Shown here in pieces: positions 23,435 through 34,483 of a DNA stretch of 64,000 nt. Every line of letters begins with the position of its first letter. Positions within the stretch are counted from its first letter, which is position 1. The DNA lies in assembly GCF_030272615.1 (NCBI RefSeq), contig NC_081412.1, forward strand, positions 696,636,083 through 696,700,082, given 5' to 3'. The translations under genes and the position numbers were made by a program. The notes beneath the pieces are model-generated. The model was not told the DNA's origin and made no database searches. It saw nothing but the letters and a program-made list of their open reading frames with translations. Source of the stretch: Cryptomeria japonica (lineage: Eukaryota > Streptophyta > Pinopsida > Cupressales > Cupressaceae).

Positions 23435-24966
23435 TGTTGGCATTATGTGAACCGGTATGACGATATAATGACATTGTATGTTGTCATTGATGTCAATATG
23501 TTGAAGAGGTGAGAACCGACATATGAGAGAACCGACATAATACTGTGAACTGACATTTGTGCCAAAGTGAAGTGGTGTGCTTGTTCAAGGTGAACCGACA
23601 TATGGTTATGGGAACCAGCATGTGGAAGCCTTGTATGATTACCAGTTGGTAGTCTCAACTTCAAGGTTTTCGGTTGAAGTGCTTCAAGCCTGTATGGCTC
23701 AATCAGTGACATTGTGTGATGAGTTAGCATTGTCATGAAGAATAGATCATGTTGCCATGTCATCCTTGTGCACGTGAAGGATCTTGCATGAAGGAGATTG
23801 TTGCTATCTACCTCAGGAATGTGTGAAGTTTGTAAAATAGTGATAACGTGTGATGGGTTATCAGCTGCCATGAAATCAGTGAAAATGGATGATGGAGAAT
23901 ATCTTGAGATTGGATCATGACTGTTGCAATTAATGGAGTGTTCTCAACGGTCAGGATTGAACTGTTTGAATTCCTTAACCTAACAGGTTTAGGGTTTAGG
24001 GTTTATGCTACTGACCTATCTATTTTCCTATAAGGTCGATGTTGTGTCTCTTTCTTAAGTTGTTGGAAAAAGTTGTGTGTGTGTATCCAAGAGAAGGGAT
24101 ATGTAATTCTTGCCAGACCAAAAGGAGAGAAGTGATACCTGTAGAGTGTAAGTGTAGAAGGTGAAGAGGAGCTTAAGCGGATCTACATTGGTATTGAGTG
24201 CTGTTACCAGATCATTGTAATACCTGTTGATCTCTAACCACCTCAACAGTTGGAAAATCCCTTAATAGGGTAGCCTTAACCGGCTTGCTGAAAATCCTTT
24301 AATAGGGTAATTCAAAGCTACTGAGTTTAGAATCCTTTAGCTATTGAGTTCTTGAAATCCTCTAACAAGGTAACCTTTAACAGGGTTTAATCCTTAACCG
24401 GGTATTTTAGCCATCCCTTAACCGGGTGATCTCTAACAGGATCGGTTCCTATCAGAACCTTTTGTAATGTCTCTAACCGGACAAGGCTCCTAAAAGAGTG
24501 GACTTCTAAAGAGTTCAAAAACAGCTTGTGGGTATTCATACCCACCGTGGTTTTTCCCAGTTGGGTTTCCACGTGAAAAATATGTGTGTCATGTGTGATG
24601 CTTTTATCTTGTGATGCTTTGCTATTGTCTGTCAAGCATATGATGGTTCTGTGTTTTATGCCTGTCAATAAAACATGTTGAACTAGCTGTTATTATGATC
24701 TGATGATAGATTACCTATTTATGCATAAGGGTGAAATGGTAGTGAAGTCTCGAGTTGAGTGAAAAGCTAATTGAGTAACCAGTTAATGCTTGTCTCAGAC
24801 ATTCTTAGCTTTACCGGTTGCACTTTGTTTCAAACCGGTGTCACTGTCTGCCAGTCATTTGAAGTGTATGTTGTCAAACCAATTTAGGACTGTATTTTTG
24901 TCTGTATTGATTCACCCCCCCCTCTCAGTACCAGTTTGGTACTATTCGCTCATCATTGAGTTATCA
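23435..24966 (+). repeat. 5' LTR of element A
   Basis: 1,532 bases from TGTTGGCATTATGTG to GAGTTATCA. It contains the stem-loop at 24546-24573 (CGTGG / CCACG), an array of short TCTAACAAGG-type motifs at 24240-24490, and a C run before CTCAG at about 24916-24928. A doubled TTTAGGG near 23990 is part of the LTR. Confidence 0.95.
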
Positions 24967-24968
24967 AT

Positions 24969-24980
24969 TGGTATTAGAGC
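24969..24980 (+). promoter_or_regulatory. Primer binding site of element A
   Basis: TGGTATTAGAGC lies two bases after the LTR. It differs by one base from TGGTATCAGAGC, the site complementary to the 3' end of plant initiator Met tRNA, which is present unchanged in element C. Confidence 0.85.
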
Positions 24981-25037
24981 ATCCTCCAGGTCCTCTGTGT
25001 TATAAGCTTAACTGCTTGAGGTAAAGATCCCAGTCAA

Positions 25038-28000
25038 ATGATGAAGAGGGAAGGTCCAAAGTTTAATAGAGAAAATTTCAGTATATGGAAAGACAGAATG
25101 AAGATATTCATCAGAAGCATGGGTGCTCAACACTAGAGCTATGTTGAGACTGCCTATGTTGCTCCAACCGGTACCCTTACCGATGACCAAAAGAGAGAGA
25201 TGTAGGAGAATGGGCAAGTCATGGAAGCCCTAATTAGTAGTTTATCTGACATTGAGTTTATTGATGTTCAGGATAAGGTAAATCCCAAAGAGGTATGGGA
25301 TACTCTTGAAAATATCTATGGCGGTGATGAGCATGTAAAACAGGCTAAGGAAGAAAGCTTTAGAGGGAAGTTTGAAGATATACAGATGGTTGAAGGTGAG
25401 ACCATTCAACAGTATGGAATAAGGATCAAAACTGTTGTTGGAGATATCAAGAGTGTAGGTGGTAAAATAGAAGATGCCACTATGGTAAGCAAAGTTCTAA
25501 GATCCCTATTGTTGGTCTATGCAATAAGGGTTGCTGCTATTCAGGAGCTGAGATCAATAGACAAGACTAAGGTATCCTTAGACTCTATCATAGCAAAGTT
25601 GACAGCCTATGAGCTAAATAGTTTTGATGGCAGTGTTCCAAAGATTGAATCAACCTTTAAAGATTCTGCTGTACCATCCAGAAAAGGAAAAGAAGCTAGC
25701 ACTAGTGGTGAACCAAGACAGAGAAGAGAAATGGATGATAAGGAGATTTTGATGGCATTTGAAGCTCTCCTTGCCAGGAAACTTCCTAAGGGAACCGACA
25801 AATACAAAGGTAAGCTACCTTTGAAATGCTTCTCTTGTAACCAAATAGGACATATTGTTGTAAACTGTCCTAATGGCAACAACAAGGACAAATCGGAAAG
25901 GTTCAAGAAATTCAAAGGAGGAAACTGGAGAAACTATTTTGTGGTAGTTGATGAAGGTGTCACAGATGAAGAATCAGAGGATGAAGAAAATGAAGATATT
26001 GTGTTTGTTGCTGTCAAGGAAGATGTGTCAGACAAGAAGGCTCTTGTCTCTCGGTTTGATAATTCCAATGAGTGGATCATTGACAGTGGTTGTTCTCACC
26101 ATATGATTGGTGACTGGAGCAAGTTTCTATCCTTGGAGGAGTATGATGGTGGTGTGGTTCATTTTGGCAATGATGCACCATGCATGGTCAAGGGCAGAGG
26201 GTCCATCTCTCTAAATGGAAAGAGTAGTGTTGACAATGTGTACTAGGTTGATGGTCTTAGACACAACCTTCTGAGTGTTGCCCAGCTGAATGACAGTGGC
26301 CTCACTCTGAAATTCAAGATGGAGTTTGCAGAATCAAAGGAAAGAATGGTGAATTGGTGGCCACCGGCATGTAGACCAAAGGTAACCTATTTCATTTGAA
26401 TGAAAATATAAGTACATGTCTTATGGCAAAATTTGATGATAACTGGATATGACATAGGAGACTCTGCCATGTAAACTTTGATAACATTGTGAAAGTTAGT
26501 AAGATCAAGGCAGTTAGAGGGTTGTCGGTGCTAAGAAAACCAGATAATACCTTGTGTAGAGAATGTCAATTGGGGAAAATATATTCCTCAATCTTTAAAG
26601 GTAAATCTTTCACTGCTGACAACTTGCTTGATCTTGTGCATATTGATTTGTGTGGTCCTATGAAAACTAGAAGTGTGCAGGGTGATAGGTACTTCATGAT
26701 TCTCACTGATGACTGCTCAAGAATGATGTGGGTCACATTCTTGAAAGACAAGTCTGAAGCCTTTGTAAAGTTCAAAGCTTTCAAAGCTTTAGTGGAGAAG
26801 GAAAACGGTAAAAGGATCAAGAGCCTGAGAACTGATCAAGGAGGGGAATTCACTTTCAGTGAATTCAACAAGTACTGTGAAGAACATGGCATCAAGAGGC
26901 AATTGTCTGCCCCCTAAAATCCATAGTAGAATGGCCTAGCAGAGAGGAATAACCAGACTGTGGTTGAAGCAACTAGAACCATGTTGATTCAAGGAAAGGT
27001 AGCTCACACCTTTTGGAGAGAAGCGGTGAGCACTGCAGTCTACACAATGAACCGGGTACTCATCAAGAAAGGTAAGGATAAAACTCCTTATGAGTATTGG
27101 ACCGGTAAGACACCTGTGGTTAGCTACTTTAGAGTGTTTGGTAGAAAATGTTACATCAAGAGGAGTGAACACCAGAGAAAATTTGATGCAAAATGTGATA
27201 AGGGAATATTCTTTGGATATTCCACCAAGAGCAAAGCTCTCAAGTGTTTCAACAATAGGACTCAGAGAATTATGGAAAGCATCAATGTAAGAGTTGATGA
27301 AACCTCTGAGAAAACTGAGGAAGCTGGTAGTGAGCAAGCGGTAAATGAACTTGTTGCAACCTTCTGGGAACTGATTGTCAGTCAACCTAGTACCACTAAT
27401 AGTGTTCCTACACCGGCAAATGTAGATGTTGATACTGATGGAGATGAGGATGAAGAAGAAAAGCAAGAGGAATCTATCAAGACCATTCCTCAGTATGTTA
27501 AGTTGAATCATGATCCTAAGTAGATCATAGGAGATAAGGATGCAGGAATCCTTTCAAGAAGAAAGGTCAAAGAAAACTCATGTATGATCTTTGAATTTGA
27601 GCCTAAAACATTGAAAGAGGCACATAAAGATGAAGACTGGATCAAGGCAATGGAAGAGGAACTTGACCAGATACAAAAAAATGGTACATGGTCTTTGGTA
27701 CCCAGACCGGAGCATAAAAATGTCATTGGTACCAAATGGGTCTTCAAAAATAAGCTGAATGAGGATGGCACGGTGATAAGAAACAAAGACAGATTGGTAT
27801 GCAAAGGATATGCTCAAGAAGAAGGAGAAGACTATGGAGAAACCTTTGCTCCTGTAGCTAGATTGGAAGGATTTCGTATGCTTCTTGCATATGTAGCTTT
27901 TAAAGGCTTCAAAGTATATCAAATGGATGTAAAATCTGCATTCCTAAATGGTGTACTTGAAGAGGAGGTGTATATAGAGCAACCATATGGGTTTGCCCTA

Positions 28001-29040
28001 TCTGAGATAGTGGCATGGTATGTAGGCTACATAAAGCCCTATATGGACTAAAGCAGGCACCTAGGGAATGGTATGAACATCTGCATTCCCATCTTGTGAA
28101 GATTGGATTTGAGAGAACAAGTGAAGATAGTGATATCTACTTGAAGTCTGAAGGAGATCAAATTCTTATCTGTGAGGTATTTGTTGATGACATTATCTTT
28201 GGCTGAGATGACAAGATGAGTCATGAGTTTGCAGATGAGATGAAGAAAGAGTTTGAAATGTCACTCATAGGGGAGATTAAATTCTTCATTGGACTGCAGA
28301 TCTAGTAGATGAAGGATGGAATCTTTATCACTCAGTCCAAGTATGTCAAAGAGGTGTTGAAGACCTTTGGCATGGAAGATAGAAAACCGGTTGGTACTCT
28401 GATGGTGACTGGTTGTAAACTATCTAAAGAAGATGATTCAGAATTGGTTGGTGAGAAGGAATATCGATCAATGATTGGTAAGTTGCATTATGCAGTGCAT
28501 AGCAGACCAGATATTGCACATGCAGTTGGCATTATTGCAAGATTCTAGAAAAGACCAAGAGAATCCCACTTGGTTGTAGTCAAGTGGATTCTTAGGTATC
28601 TGAAGGGAACTGTTGACTATGGATTGTGGTATCCATATAGCAAGGATTTCAACTTGAAAGTGTTCACAAATGCTGATTGGGTTGGTAATGTAGATGACCG
28701 GAAGAGAACAACCGGTGGTGCATTCTTCCTTGGTGGTAGACTAGTCTCATGGATGAGTAAGAAGCAGAGTTGTATCTCTCAGTCTATAGCAGAAGCAAAG
28801 TATGTTGCAGCTTTCATGAACTGCACTTAGACAATTTGGATGAAGCATGTATTAAATGGCTTCAAAGTTCCTGTATCTGAACCGGTAAGAATATTTTGTG
28901 ACAATACTAGTGCAATTAATATCTCCAAGAATCTGGTTTTACATTATAGAACCAAGCACTTTGAGCTTAAGTATCATTTCTTAAGGGAAAAGGTTCAGAA
29001 CAAAGAGATTGCACTGGAACATGTTTCCAGTAAGGAGTAG
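25038..29040 (+). pseudogene. gag-pol: Element A gag-pol polyprotein, decayed
   Basis: The start is ATG at 25038 (another at 25041), 58 bases after the primer site. Domains in order: gag (UBN2 type, 25060-25800); zinc knuckle CX2CX4HX4C at 25827-25868; protease DSGCSHHM from 26082; pre-integrase region; integrase with D at 26645, D at 26834 and E at 26942 (35 residues between the last two); reverse transcriptase from about 27640 with VDD at 28183-28191; RNase H 28570-29040 with NADW and DNTSAI motifs. The reading frame shifts near 26310 and 28010. Stops are TAG at 25134, 25203, 26244, 26372, 26924, 26927, 27521, 28303, 28306, 28546, 28828 and 29038, TGA at 26450 and 28204, and TAA at 26915. 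At nine of the TAGs element C has Gln. Confidence 0.9.
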
Positions 29041-29257
29041 TTAGCAGACATATTCACCAAGCCTCTCCCAAAGACTATATTTATGTACTTAAGAGGTGAA
29101 TTAGGGGTACTGCCCCTTCAGGAGGTGAACTAAAGGTATATGCTCCACATTAGTCATGTATTGCATAGTCAAATTTTTCTTCAGGATTGATGTGTTGAAG
29201 GATGCTACTCCTCAGGGGGAGCAACATAATGGAATAGGGAAGCTTGTGCCTCCACTT

Positions 29258-29280
29258 TGGCATTGTTGTCAAAGGGGGAG
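29258..29280 (+). promoter_or_regulatory. Upstream polypurine-like motif, element A
   Basis: TTGGCATTGTTGTCAAAGGG followed by GGAG, about 100 bases inside the 3' LTR. A third G-rich motif, CTCCTCAGGGGGAGC, lies at about 29208-29222. Confidence 0.5.
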
Positions 29281-29354
29281 AAGATGTGAAGTGGAGAAGA
29301 TATCTGCAGAAATTGGGGGAGAAGATGTGAAGCGGAGAGATATCTTTATATATT

Positions 29355-29378
29355 GCCATCAATGTCAAAGGGGGAGAT
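29355..29378 (+). promoter_or_regulatory. Polypurine tract of element A
   Basis: GCCATCAATGTCAAAGGGGG then AGAT, ending at the LTR start TGTTGG. Confidence 0.9.
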
Positions 29379-30898
29379 TGTTGGCATTATGTGAACCAAT
29401 ATGAGGACATAATGACATTGTATGTTGTCATTGATGTCAATATGCTGAAGAGCTGAGAATCGACATATGAGAGAACCGACATAACACTGTGAATTGACAT
29501 TTGTGCCAAAGTGAAGTGGTGTGCTTGTTCATATGGTTATGGGAACTGGCACATGGAAGCACTATATGACTACTGGTTGGTAGTCTCAACTTTAGGGTTT
29601 TCGGTTGAAGTGCTTCAAGCCTGTATGGCTCAACCGGTGACATTGTGTGATGAGTTAGCATTGTAATGAAGAACAGATCATGTTGCCACGTCAGCCTTGT
29701 GTGCGCGAAGGATCTTGCATGAAGGAGATTGTTCCTATCTACCTTGGGAATGTGTGAAGTCTGTAAAATGGTGATAACATGTGATGGGTTATCAGTCGCC
29801 ATGAAATCGGTGAAAATGGACGATGGAGAATGTCTTGAGATTGGATCAAGACTGTTGCAATTAATGGAGTGTTCTCAACAGTCAGGATTGAACTGTTTGA
29901 ATTTCTTAACCTAACAGGTTTAGGGTTTAGGGTTTATGCTACCGACCTATCTATTTTCCTATAAGGTCAATGTTGTGTCTCTTTCTTAGGTTGTTGGCAA
30001 AAGTTGTGTGTGTGTATCCGAGAGAAGGGATACGTAATTCTTGCCAGACCAAAAGGAGAGAAGTGATACCTGGAGAGTGTAAGTACAGAAGGTGAAGATG
30101 AGCTTAAGCGGATCTACATTGGCATTGAGTGCTGTTACCAGATCGTTGTAATACCTGTTGATCTCTAACCACCTCAACAGTTGGAAAATACCTTAACAGG
30201 GTAGCCTTACCCAGCTTGCTGAAAATCCTTTAATAGGGTAATTCAAAGCTACTGAGTTCAGAATCCTTTAGCTATTGAGTTCTTGAAATCCTCTAACAAG
30301 GTAACCTTTAACAGGGTTTAATCTTTAACTGGGTATTGTAGCCATCCCTTAACCGGGTGATCTCTAACAGGATCGATTCCTAGCAAAACCTTTTCTAATG
30401 TCTCTAACCAGACAAGGCTCCTAACAAAGCGAACTTCTAAAGAGTTCAAAAATAGCTTGTGGGTATTAATCCCCACCATGGTTTTTCCCAGTTGGATTTC
30501 CATGTGAAAAATATGTGTTTCATGTGTGATGCTTTTATCTTGTGATGCTTTGCTATTGTCTGTCAAGCATATGATGGTTCTGTGTTTTATGCCTGTCAAT
30601 AAAACATGTTGAACTAGCTGTTATTATGATCTGATGATAGATTACCTATTTATGCATAAGGGTGAAATGGTAGTGTAGTCTCGAGTTGAGTGAAAAGCTA
30701 AGTGAGTAACTGGTTAATGCTTGTCTCAGACATTCTTAGCTTTACCGGTTGCACTCTGTTTCAAACCGATGTCACTATCTGCCAGTCATTTGAAGTGTAT
30801 GTTGTCAAACTGGTTTAGAACTATATTTTTGTCTGTACTGATTTACCCCCCCCCTCTCAGTACCAGTTTGGTACTATTCACTCATCATTGAGTTATCA
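29379..30898 (+). repeat. 3' LTR of element A
   Basis: 1,520 bases, highly similar to 23435-24966. The stem-loop at 30477-30504 has CATGG / CCATG in place of CGTGG / CCACG, so both sides of the pair changed. Followed by the target duplication GAATC. Confidence 0.95.
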
Positions 30899-31164
30899 GA
30901 ATCACACTTTATCGCTTTGCACTTGAAAAAAATTTTCGCTTGAAAACTGATAAGTGAAAATGACTTTGAAAATTCCTTTAAACAAATTCTTCACCTACCA
31001 TAATAAATGTTCCACCGCTAGGGTACAAACCCTAATTTTGCCTTTTACCGCTTCACAATCTTTTGTCGATTGACAGGTAACGTATACCGGTTAAGGTCTT
31101 TACCGATATAAACTGGGGGTTCAAATATTTCATCAATATGCTCCCCCTAAGCCCTTTTTAAAGC
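30899..31164 (-). other. Element B leader between gag and ORF2
   Basis: Non-coding. On the minus strand the gag frame is followed by GGGCTTAGGGGGAG (about 31141-31154), the counterpart of the motif at 2866-2880 in element E, before the sequence leads towards ORF2. Confidence 0.5.
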
Positions 31165-32428
31165 TCAGTTTGTTGGTTCAAAGACTTCCACACTAGGTGC
31201 AGAAACTGGTTCATCTTGTGACGCTTCTTTAGGTTTCTTTTTCCATGTTTTATTCATTCTCGCTTGAACAGTTTCAACATCAATCTTCCCTTCTGGGGTG
31301 ATCGATATATCACTTGATAGGTTCTTTCTCATTCTACAAGTTCTGGCAAGGTGTCCTGGTTTGTTGCAATGATAGCATATCATTTTAGGTGTTCTCCATG
31401 GTCCATTGTTCATTCTACCATTCTTCCTTCTGCATGTAGTAGTAGTGTGACCGCTACTATGACAGATAAAATAGGTTTCTCTCCAATCGGTTGCCACTTG
31501 ATAGCCACCACCACCTGATTGATGGTCATAGGCATTGTACAGGTTTGGATTTCGGTTCAAAGTGGGTTCCAGGATAACTCCTTGAGTCCTTGGAGGGTAT
31601 CTCGTAGTGTTGTGCACAACAGATCTTCATTCAAATTCTCTATGCCCAAACTTGTTGCATGCATAACAGTTTCCATTGAATCTATTGGATCTAGGCTTAT
31701 TGTTTAGAAAATAAGGAAAATTATTATAGGCCTTATTTCTACACACATTAGCAGTATGTCTTTCCTTGAGACAATTAAAGCAAACAGGTTTAAACTTTTG
31801 CTTACCTTTATCCTTTGATGTTGGTTGCTTCTTTGATGCTACATCTTTTGTTCCAGAGGTCTCACCTTCCTCATAACCGAAAAAACCAAGTCTAGTGGTA
31901 TTCTTTATCGGTTTTGTTGATTCAAGATTTTGTTCTAGCTTAACAGTACTATGATTGAATTTGGCAAGTATTTCCTTTGACTCAGTGAGTTCCTTGGAAA
32001 TAGTAGCATTGGATTCCTTCAAGGTTGCATTCTCAGAAATAGCTATGTTTAGTTCACCTTGCATTTCTTCTTTTTCCACTTTACTCTCTTGGAGATGAGC
32101 GGTAAGGGCACTGATTTCTTGCTTCAACTTGTAGATCTCATGATCTTTGTCTTTTACCAGATCTTCAGGGCTCTTGACACATTTTGATTGTCAGTCCTTC
32201 CATTTCCCTTCTTAGGTTGGCATTGGATTCATTCAGTTTTTAAACTTCGTCAACTAGGGCATCTATGTCTGCTTCATTAGAAGAACTATTTTCAGTAAGC
32301 TCCATTAGTTTCTCAGCATGCTCTCTTCTTTTTTCCAGACAGGCTTTATACTTGACTTGGAGTTCATCATAGGCTTTCTCAGTCTGAGTGAGACGATGAG
32401 TAAGTTCCCTCACAGTGTATTCCCCCAT
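31165..32428 (-). pseudogene. gag: Element B gag: coiled coil plus zinc knuckles
   Basis: On the minus strand an ATG at 32428 opens only about 35 bases after the primer site. The N-terminus (MGEYTVRELTHRLTQ) leads straight into a long coiled coil rich in Glu, Lys and Leu (32420-31950). No UBN2-type gag domain is visible ahead of it, unlike elements A and C. After a linker with LGFFGYEEGETS come zinc-knuckle segments: CFNCLKERHTANVC, CYACNKFGH (broken after the His), a C-to-Y form YFICHSSGHTTTTC, and CYHCNKPGHLARTC. The frame shifts once near 32200 and has stops. By family knowledge the knuckles bind element RNA; the coiled coil may replace the missing capsid-like part. Confidence 0.75.
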
Positions 32429-32464
32429 ATCTCCTTCCAAGTGGTTAGACTTATAGAAAGGTTG

Positions 32465-32476
32465 GCTCTGATACCA
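32465..32476 (-). promoter_or_regulatory. Primer binding site of element B
   Basis: The minus strand reads TGGTATCAGAGCC just after the 5' LTR, a full match to the initiator Met tRNA site, and the same as in element C. Confidence 0.9.
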
Positions 32477-32478
32477 AT

Positions 32479-33598
32479 TGATGAATATTAAGAGGGGGGG
32501 TGAATTAGTATACCAAAAAACACTGAACTCAAACACTTAAACAATTTGGCAGATAACCGGTATGACAGATTTGCAAATAAACTGGTTAAGATAAATGCAA
32601 ACCAAATAGCAAACAAAGCATTCACCCACAAGAGCACAATCACCATAACACAAGAATTTTTGACGTGGAAACCCAAATGGGAAAAACCACGGTGAGCAGA
32701 AACTCACAAGTAACTATCTGCATAATAGAAACCAGACTGGTTAAGGTCATACAATGTTCTTCACCAGAACAGATCCTGTTAGGAATCTAGATCTCTGTTA
32801 GGAGATAAGTCCTGTTAAAGACTACCTTATGAGAGGATTTTAGATTCACAGTTTTGAACCACCTTGTTAGAAGATTTACAAAGGCTTTGCTAGGCCTACC
32901 TGGTTAAGGGTTTTAGACTTGTCGAACATGTGAGTAATCAACAAGTGAGTGATCTAGATACTAGCACAGTATGCTTGGTTAGATCCATGACAACTCATTG
33001 TTAATGCATTTCAGCATTACTTCAGTCTTCAATATCTCCACACTCCTACTCTTCACACAGACCTAATCTTCTCTTCTATGATCGCACATACAAAACCTCA
33101 TCATCTAAAAGCCTAGACATGATATCCTTATAAAGGAGTCTGATTTCATGTCGGTCCAATGGGATTACATTAAAAATTCCTATGTTCAGTGCATCTAAAC
33201 ACATTTGGTAACACGACACAAAATCACCGCCAAAGTGTCGGTGGATGATAACTCATCACAGAAATACTGTTTGGTAACTCATCACAGAGTAATAGCGGTT
33301 CATATAATTTACCGATTATCGGTTGTCTAAAGTGAAGACTGGAAAAATTATAACTACTGCTTGTTCCTTCGTACCGCTTGAGATCCTCGAACCGCTTGAG
33401 GTCTTCATACCGCTTTAGGTCTTCAGTCAGTTTGTGACCGGAAAAAATCTTCTGCAAAACACTGATAGTCTAAAGACTATAATACATAATACCGGTTGGA
33501 ACAAATACCGGTTGAGCATAACTCATACATAAAGAAAGTGATCTCAAAACAAGTGTGTGTCCATCAATGACAATCACAACATCATCAAAATGCCAATA
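32479..33598 (-). repeat. 5' LTR of element B
   Basis: 1,120 bases. The plus-strand left end is TGATGAATATTAAGAGG, and the right end is ATGCCAATA with one base changed from ATGCCAACA in the other LTR. The stem-loop lies at 32664-32691. Followed by the target duplication GAGCT. Confidence 0.9.
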
Positions 33599-33603
33599 GA
33601 GCT

Positions 33604-34330
33604 ATCCTTGCACAATCTGATCCACTTATCATTCTGATCTTCTTATCCTCTCAAATATTTTGTAACCTAACCCTAGGGGGGTTAGGGTTTCCAACTAGGT
33701 TGAATTTTGAGTTATGTATGAACTATAAAGGCAATTCTATAACATTTGTATAGGATCTTCTTTCTTTTTCTTTTGTAGAATACATGTTTGTTCCTTTGCA
33801 ATAGTAAATTATGCTTTGCCTTCACATTAATAAGATTATCTTGTCTTGCCTTTATTTAGTCTAATCAATTTGTGTAAATGTGTTACCTTCTTGCTTGAAT
33901 GTATTCTGATTTGTTTTCCCTTAGTTTTAGATGATTGTGTTGATCCGTTTATGGATGTTGACTATGAACTAGTAGCAATTCCTCTCCTCATCTTGTAGTT
34001 ATCCAACCTTCACTCACACCTAGGTGATGAATTAGGATATAATATCATGCATTCTTGGGGTAGTTTATTGATGTTTTGTGTTGTTATGGGCAGGGAGGAT
34101 CACCATTTCAATCTGGGTGCAAACCCTCTTTTCTCTGTCAGATTAGTAGATTAGGATTTATCTATGTTGGGTTGGTCCAACACTTGCACTCGGATTGGAA
34201 AGGAAGTTCGCCTTCTTCAAAGATTCAACCACACATTTCACAAGGTCCCACACTTGAGAGGTTGATTCAATGTTTCACAAGGTTGATGATCAAGTCTAAT
34301 CATTGTAGGGTGCAAACTTTTGTGGCAACA
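33604..34330 (+). repeat. 5' LTR of element H, part 3
   Basis: It follows element B and ends GTGGCAACA, then a spacer AATTT and a primer-site-like TGGCACACTAGGTGGGAC (34336-34353). T-rich sequence with no gene. Together the three parts give an LTR of about 2.0 kb. Confidence 0.6.
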
Positions 34331-34335
34331 AATTT

Positions 34336-34353
34336 TGGCACACTAGGTGGGAC
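34336..34353 (+). promoter_or_regulatory. Probable primer binding site of element H
   Basis: TGGCACACTAGGTGGGAC after the LTR end. Plant Gypsy elements of the Tat/Athila side often have TTGGCGCC-like primer sites here; this one is similar only at its start. Confidence 0.5.
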
Positions 34354-34483
34354 AACTATTTCAACATTCTTGCTAAGGATTTAATGTTGCTCTTAGCATC
34401 CCTTCCTTTAGAGGAAATTAGTTCAAGCACTTAGCGACTCTTAAGGACAAATTTAGACTCTCGGGGATACAAGTTGCTGCTTT

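Larger units (their letters stand above)
23435..30898 (+). mobile_element. Element A: full-length Copia LTR retrotransposon
   Basis: 7,464 bases, bounded by GAATC at 23430-23434 and 30899-30903. It has two long LTRs (1,532 and 1,520 bases), a primer site matching initiator Met tRNA, a single Copia reading frame in the order gag, protease, integrase, reverse transcriptase, RNase H, and a polypurine tract. The LTRs differ by scattered point changes and small indels (one deletion near 29530). The frame is broken by about 15 stops and two shifts, so this copy is dead. It sits in the leader between gag and ORF2 of element B. Confidence 0.95.
18681..33598 (-). mobile_element. Element B: pol-less Copia-like element with gag and ORF2, split by element A
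   Basis: Bounded by GAGCT at 18676-18680 and 33599-33603. Minus-strand order: 5' LTR (33598-32479), primer site, gag with coiled coil and zinc knuckles, [element A], ORF2, two polypurine motifs, 3' LTR (19801-18681). Without element A and its target duplication it is about 7.45 kb. No protease, integrase, reverse transcriptase or RNase H motif is visible. The primer site and polypurine tract match those of the pol-bearing Copia elements A and C, which suggests it is mobilised by such elements. Element E is a second, diverged member. Confidence 0.85.

Noticed and set aside
23985-24003. Doubled TTTAGGG, like plant telomere repeat (also near 29925 and 63631)
   Set aside because: Only two units, at the same place in every A-family LTR, so it belongs to the LTR and is not an interstitial telomere.
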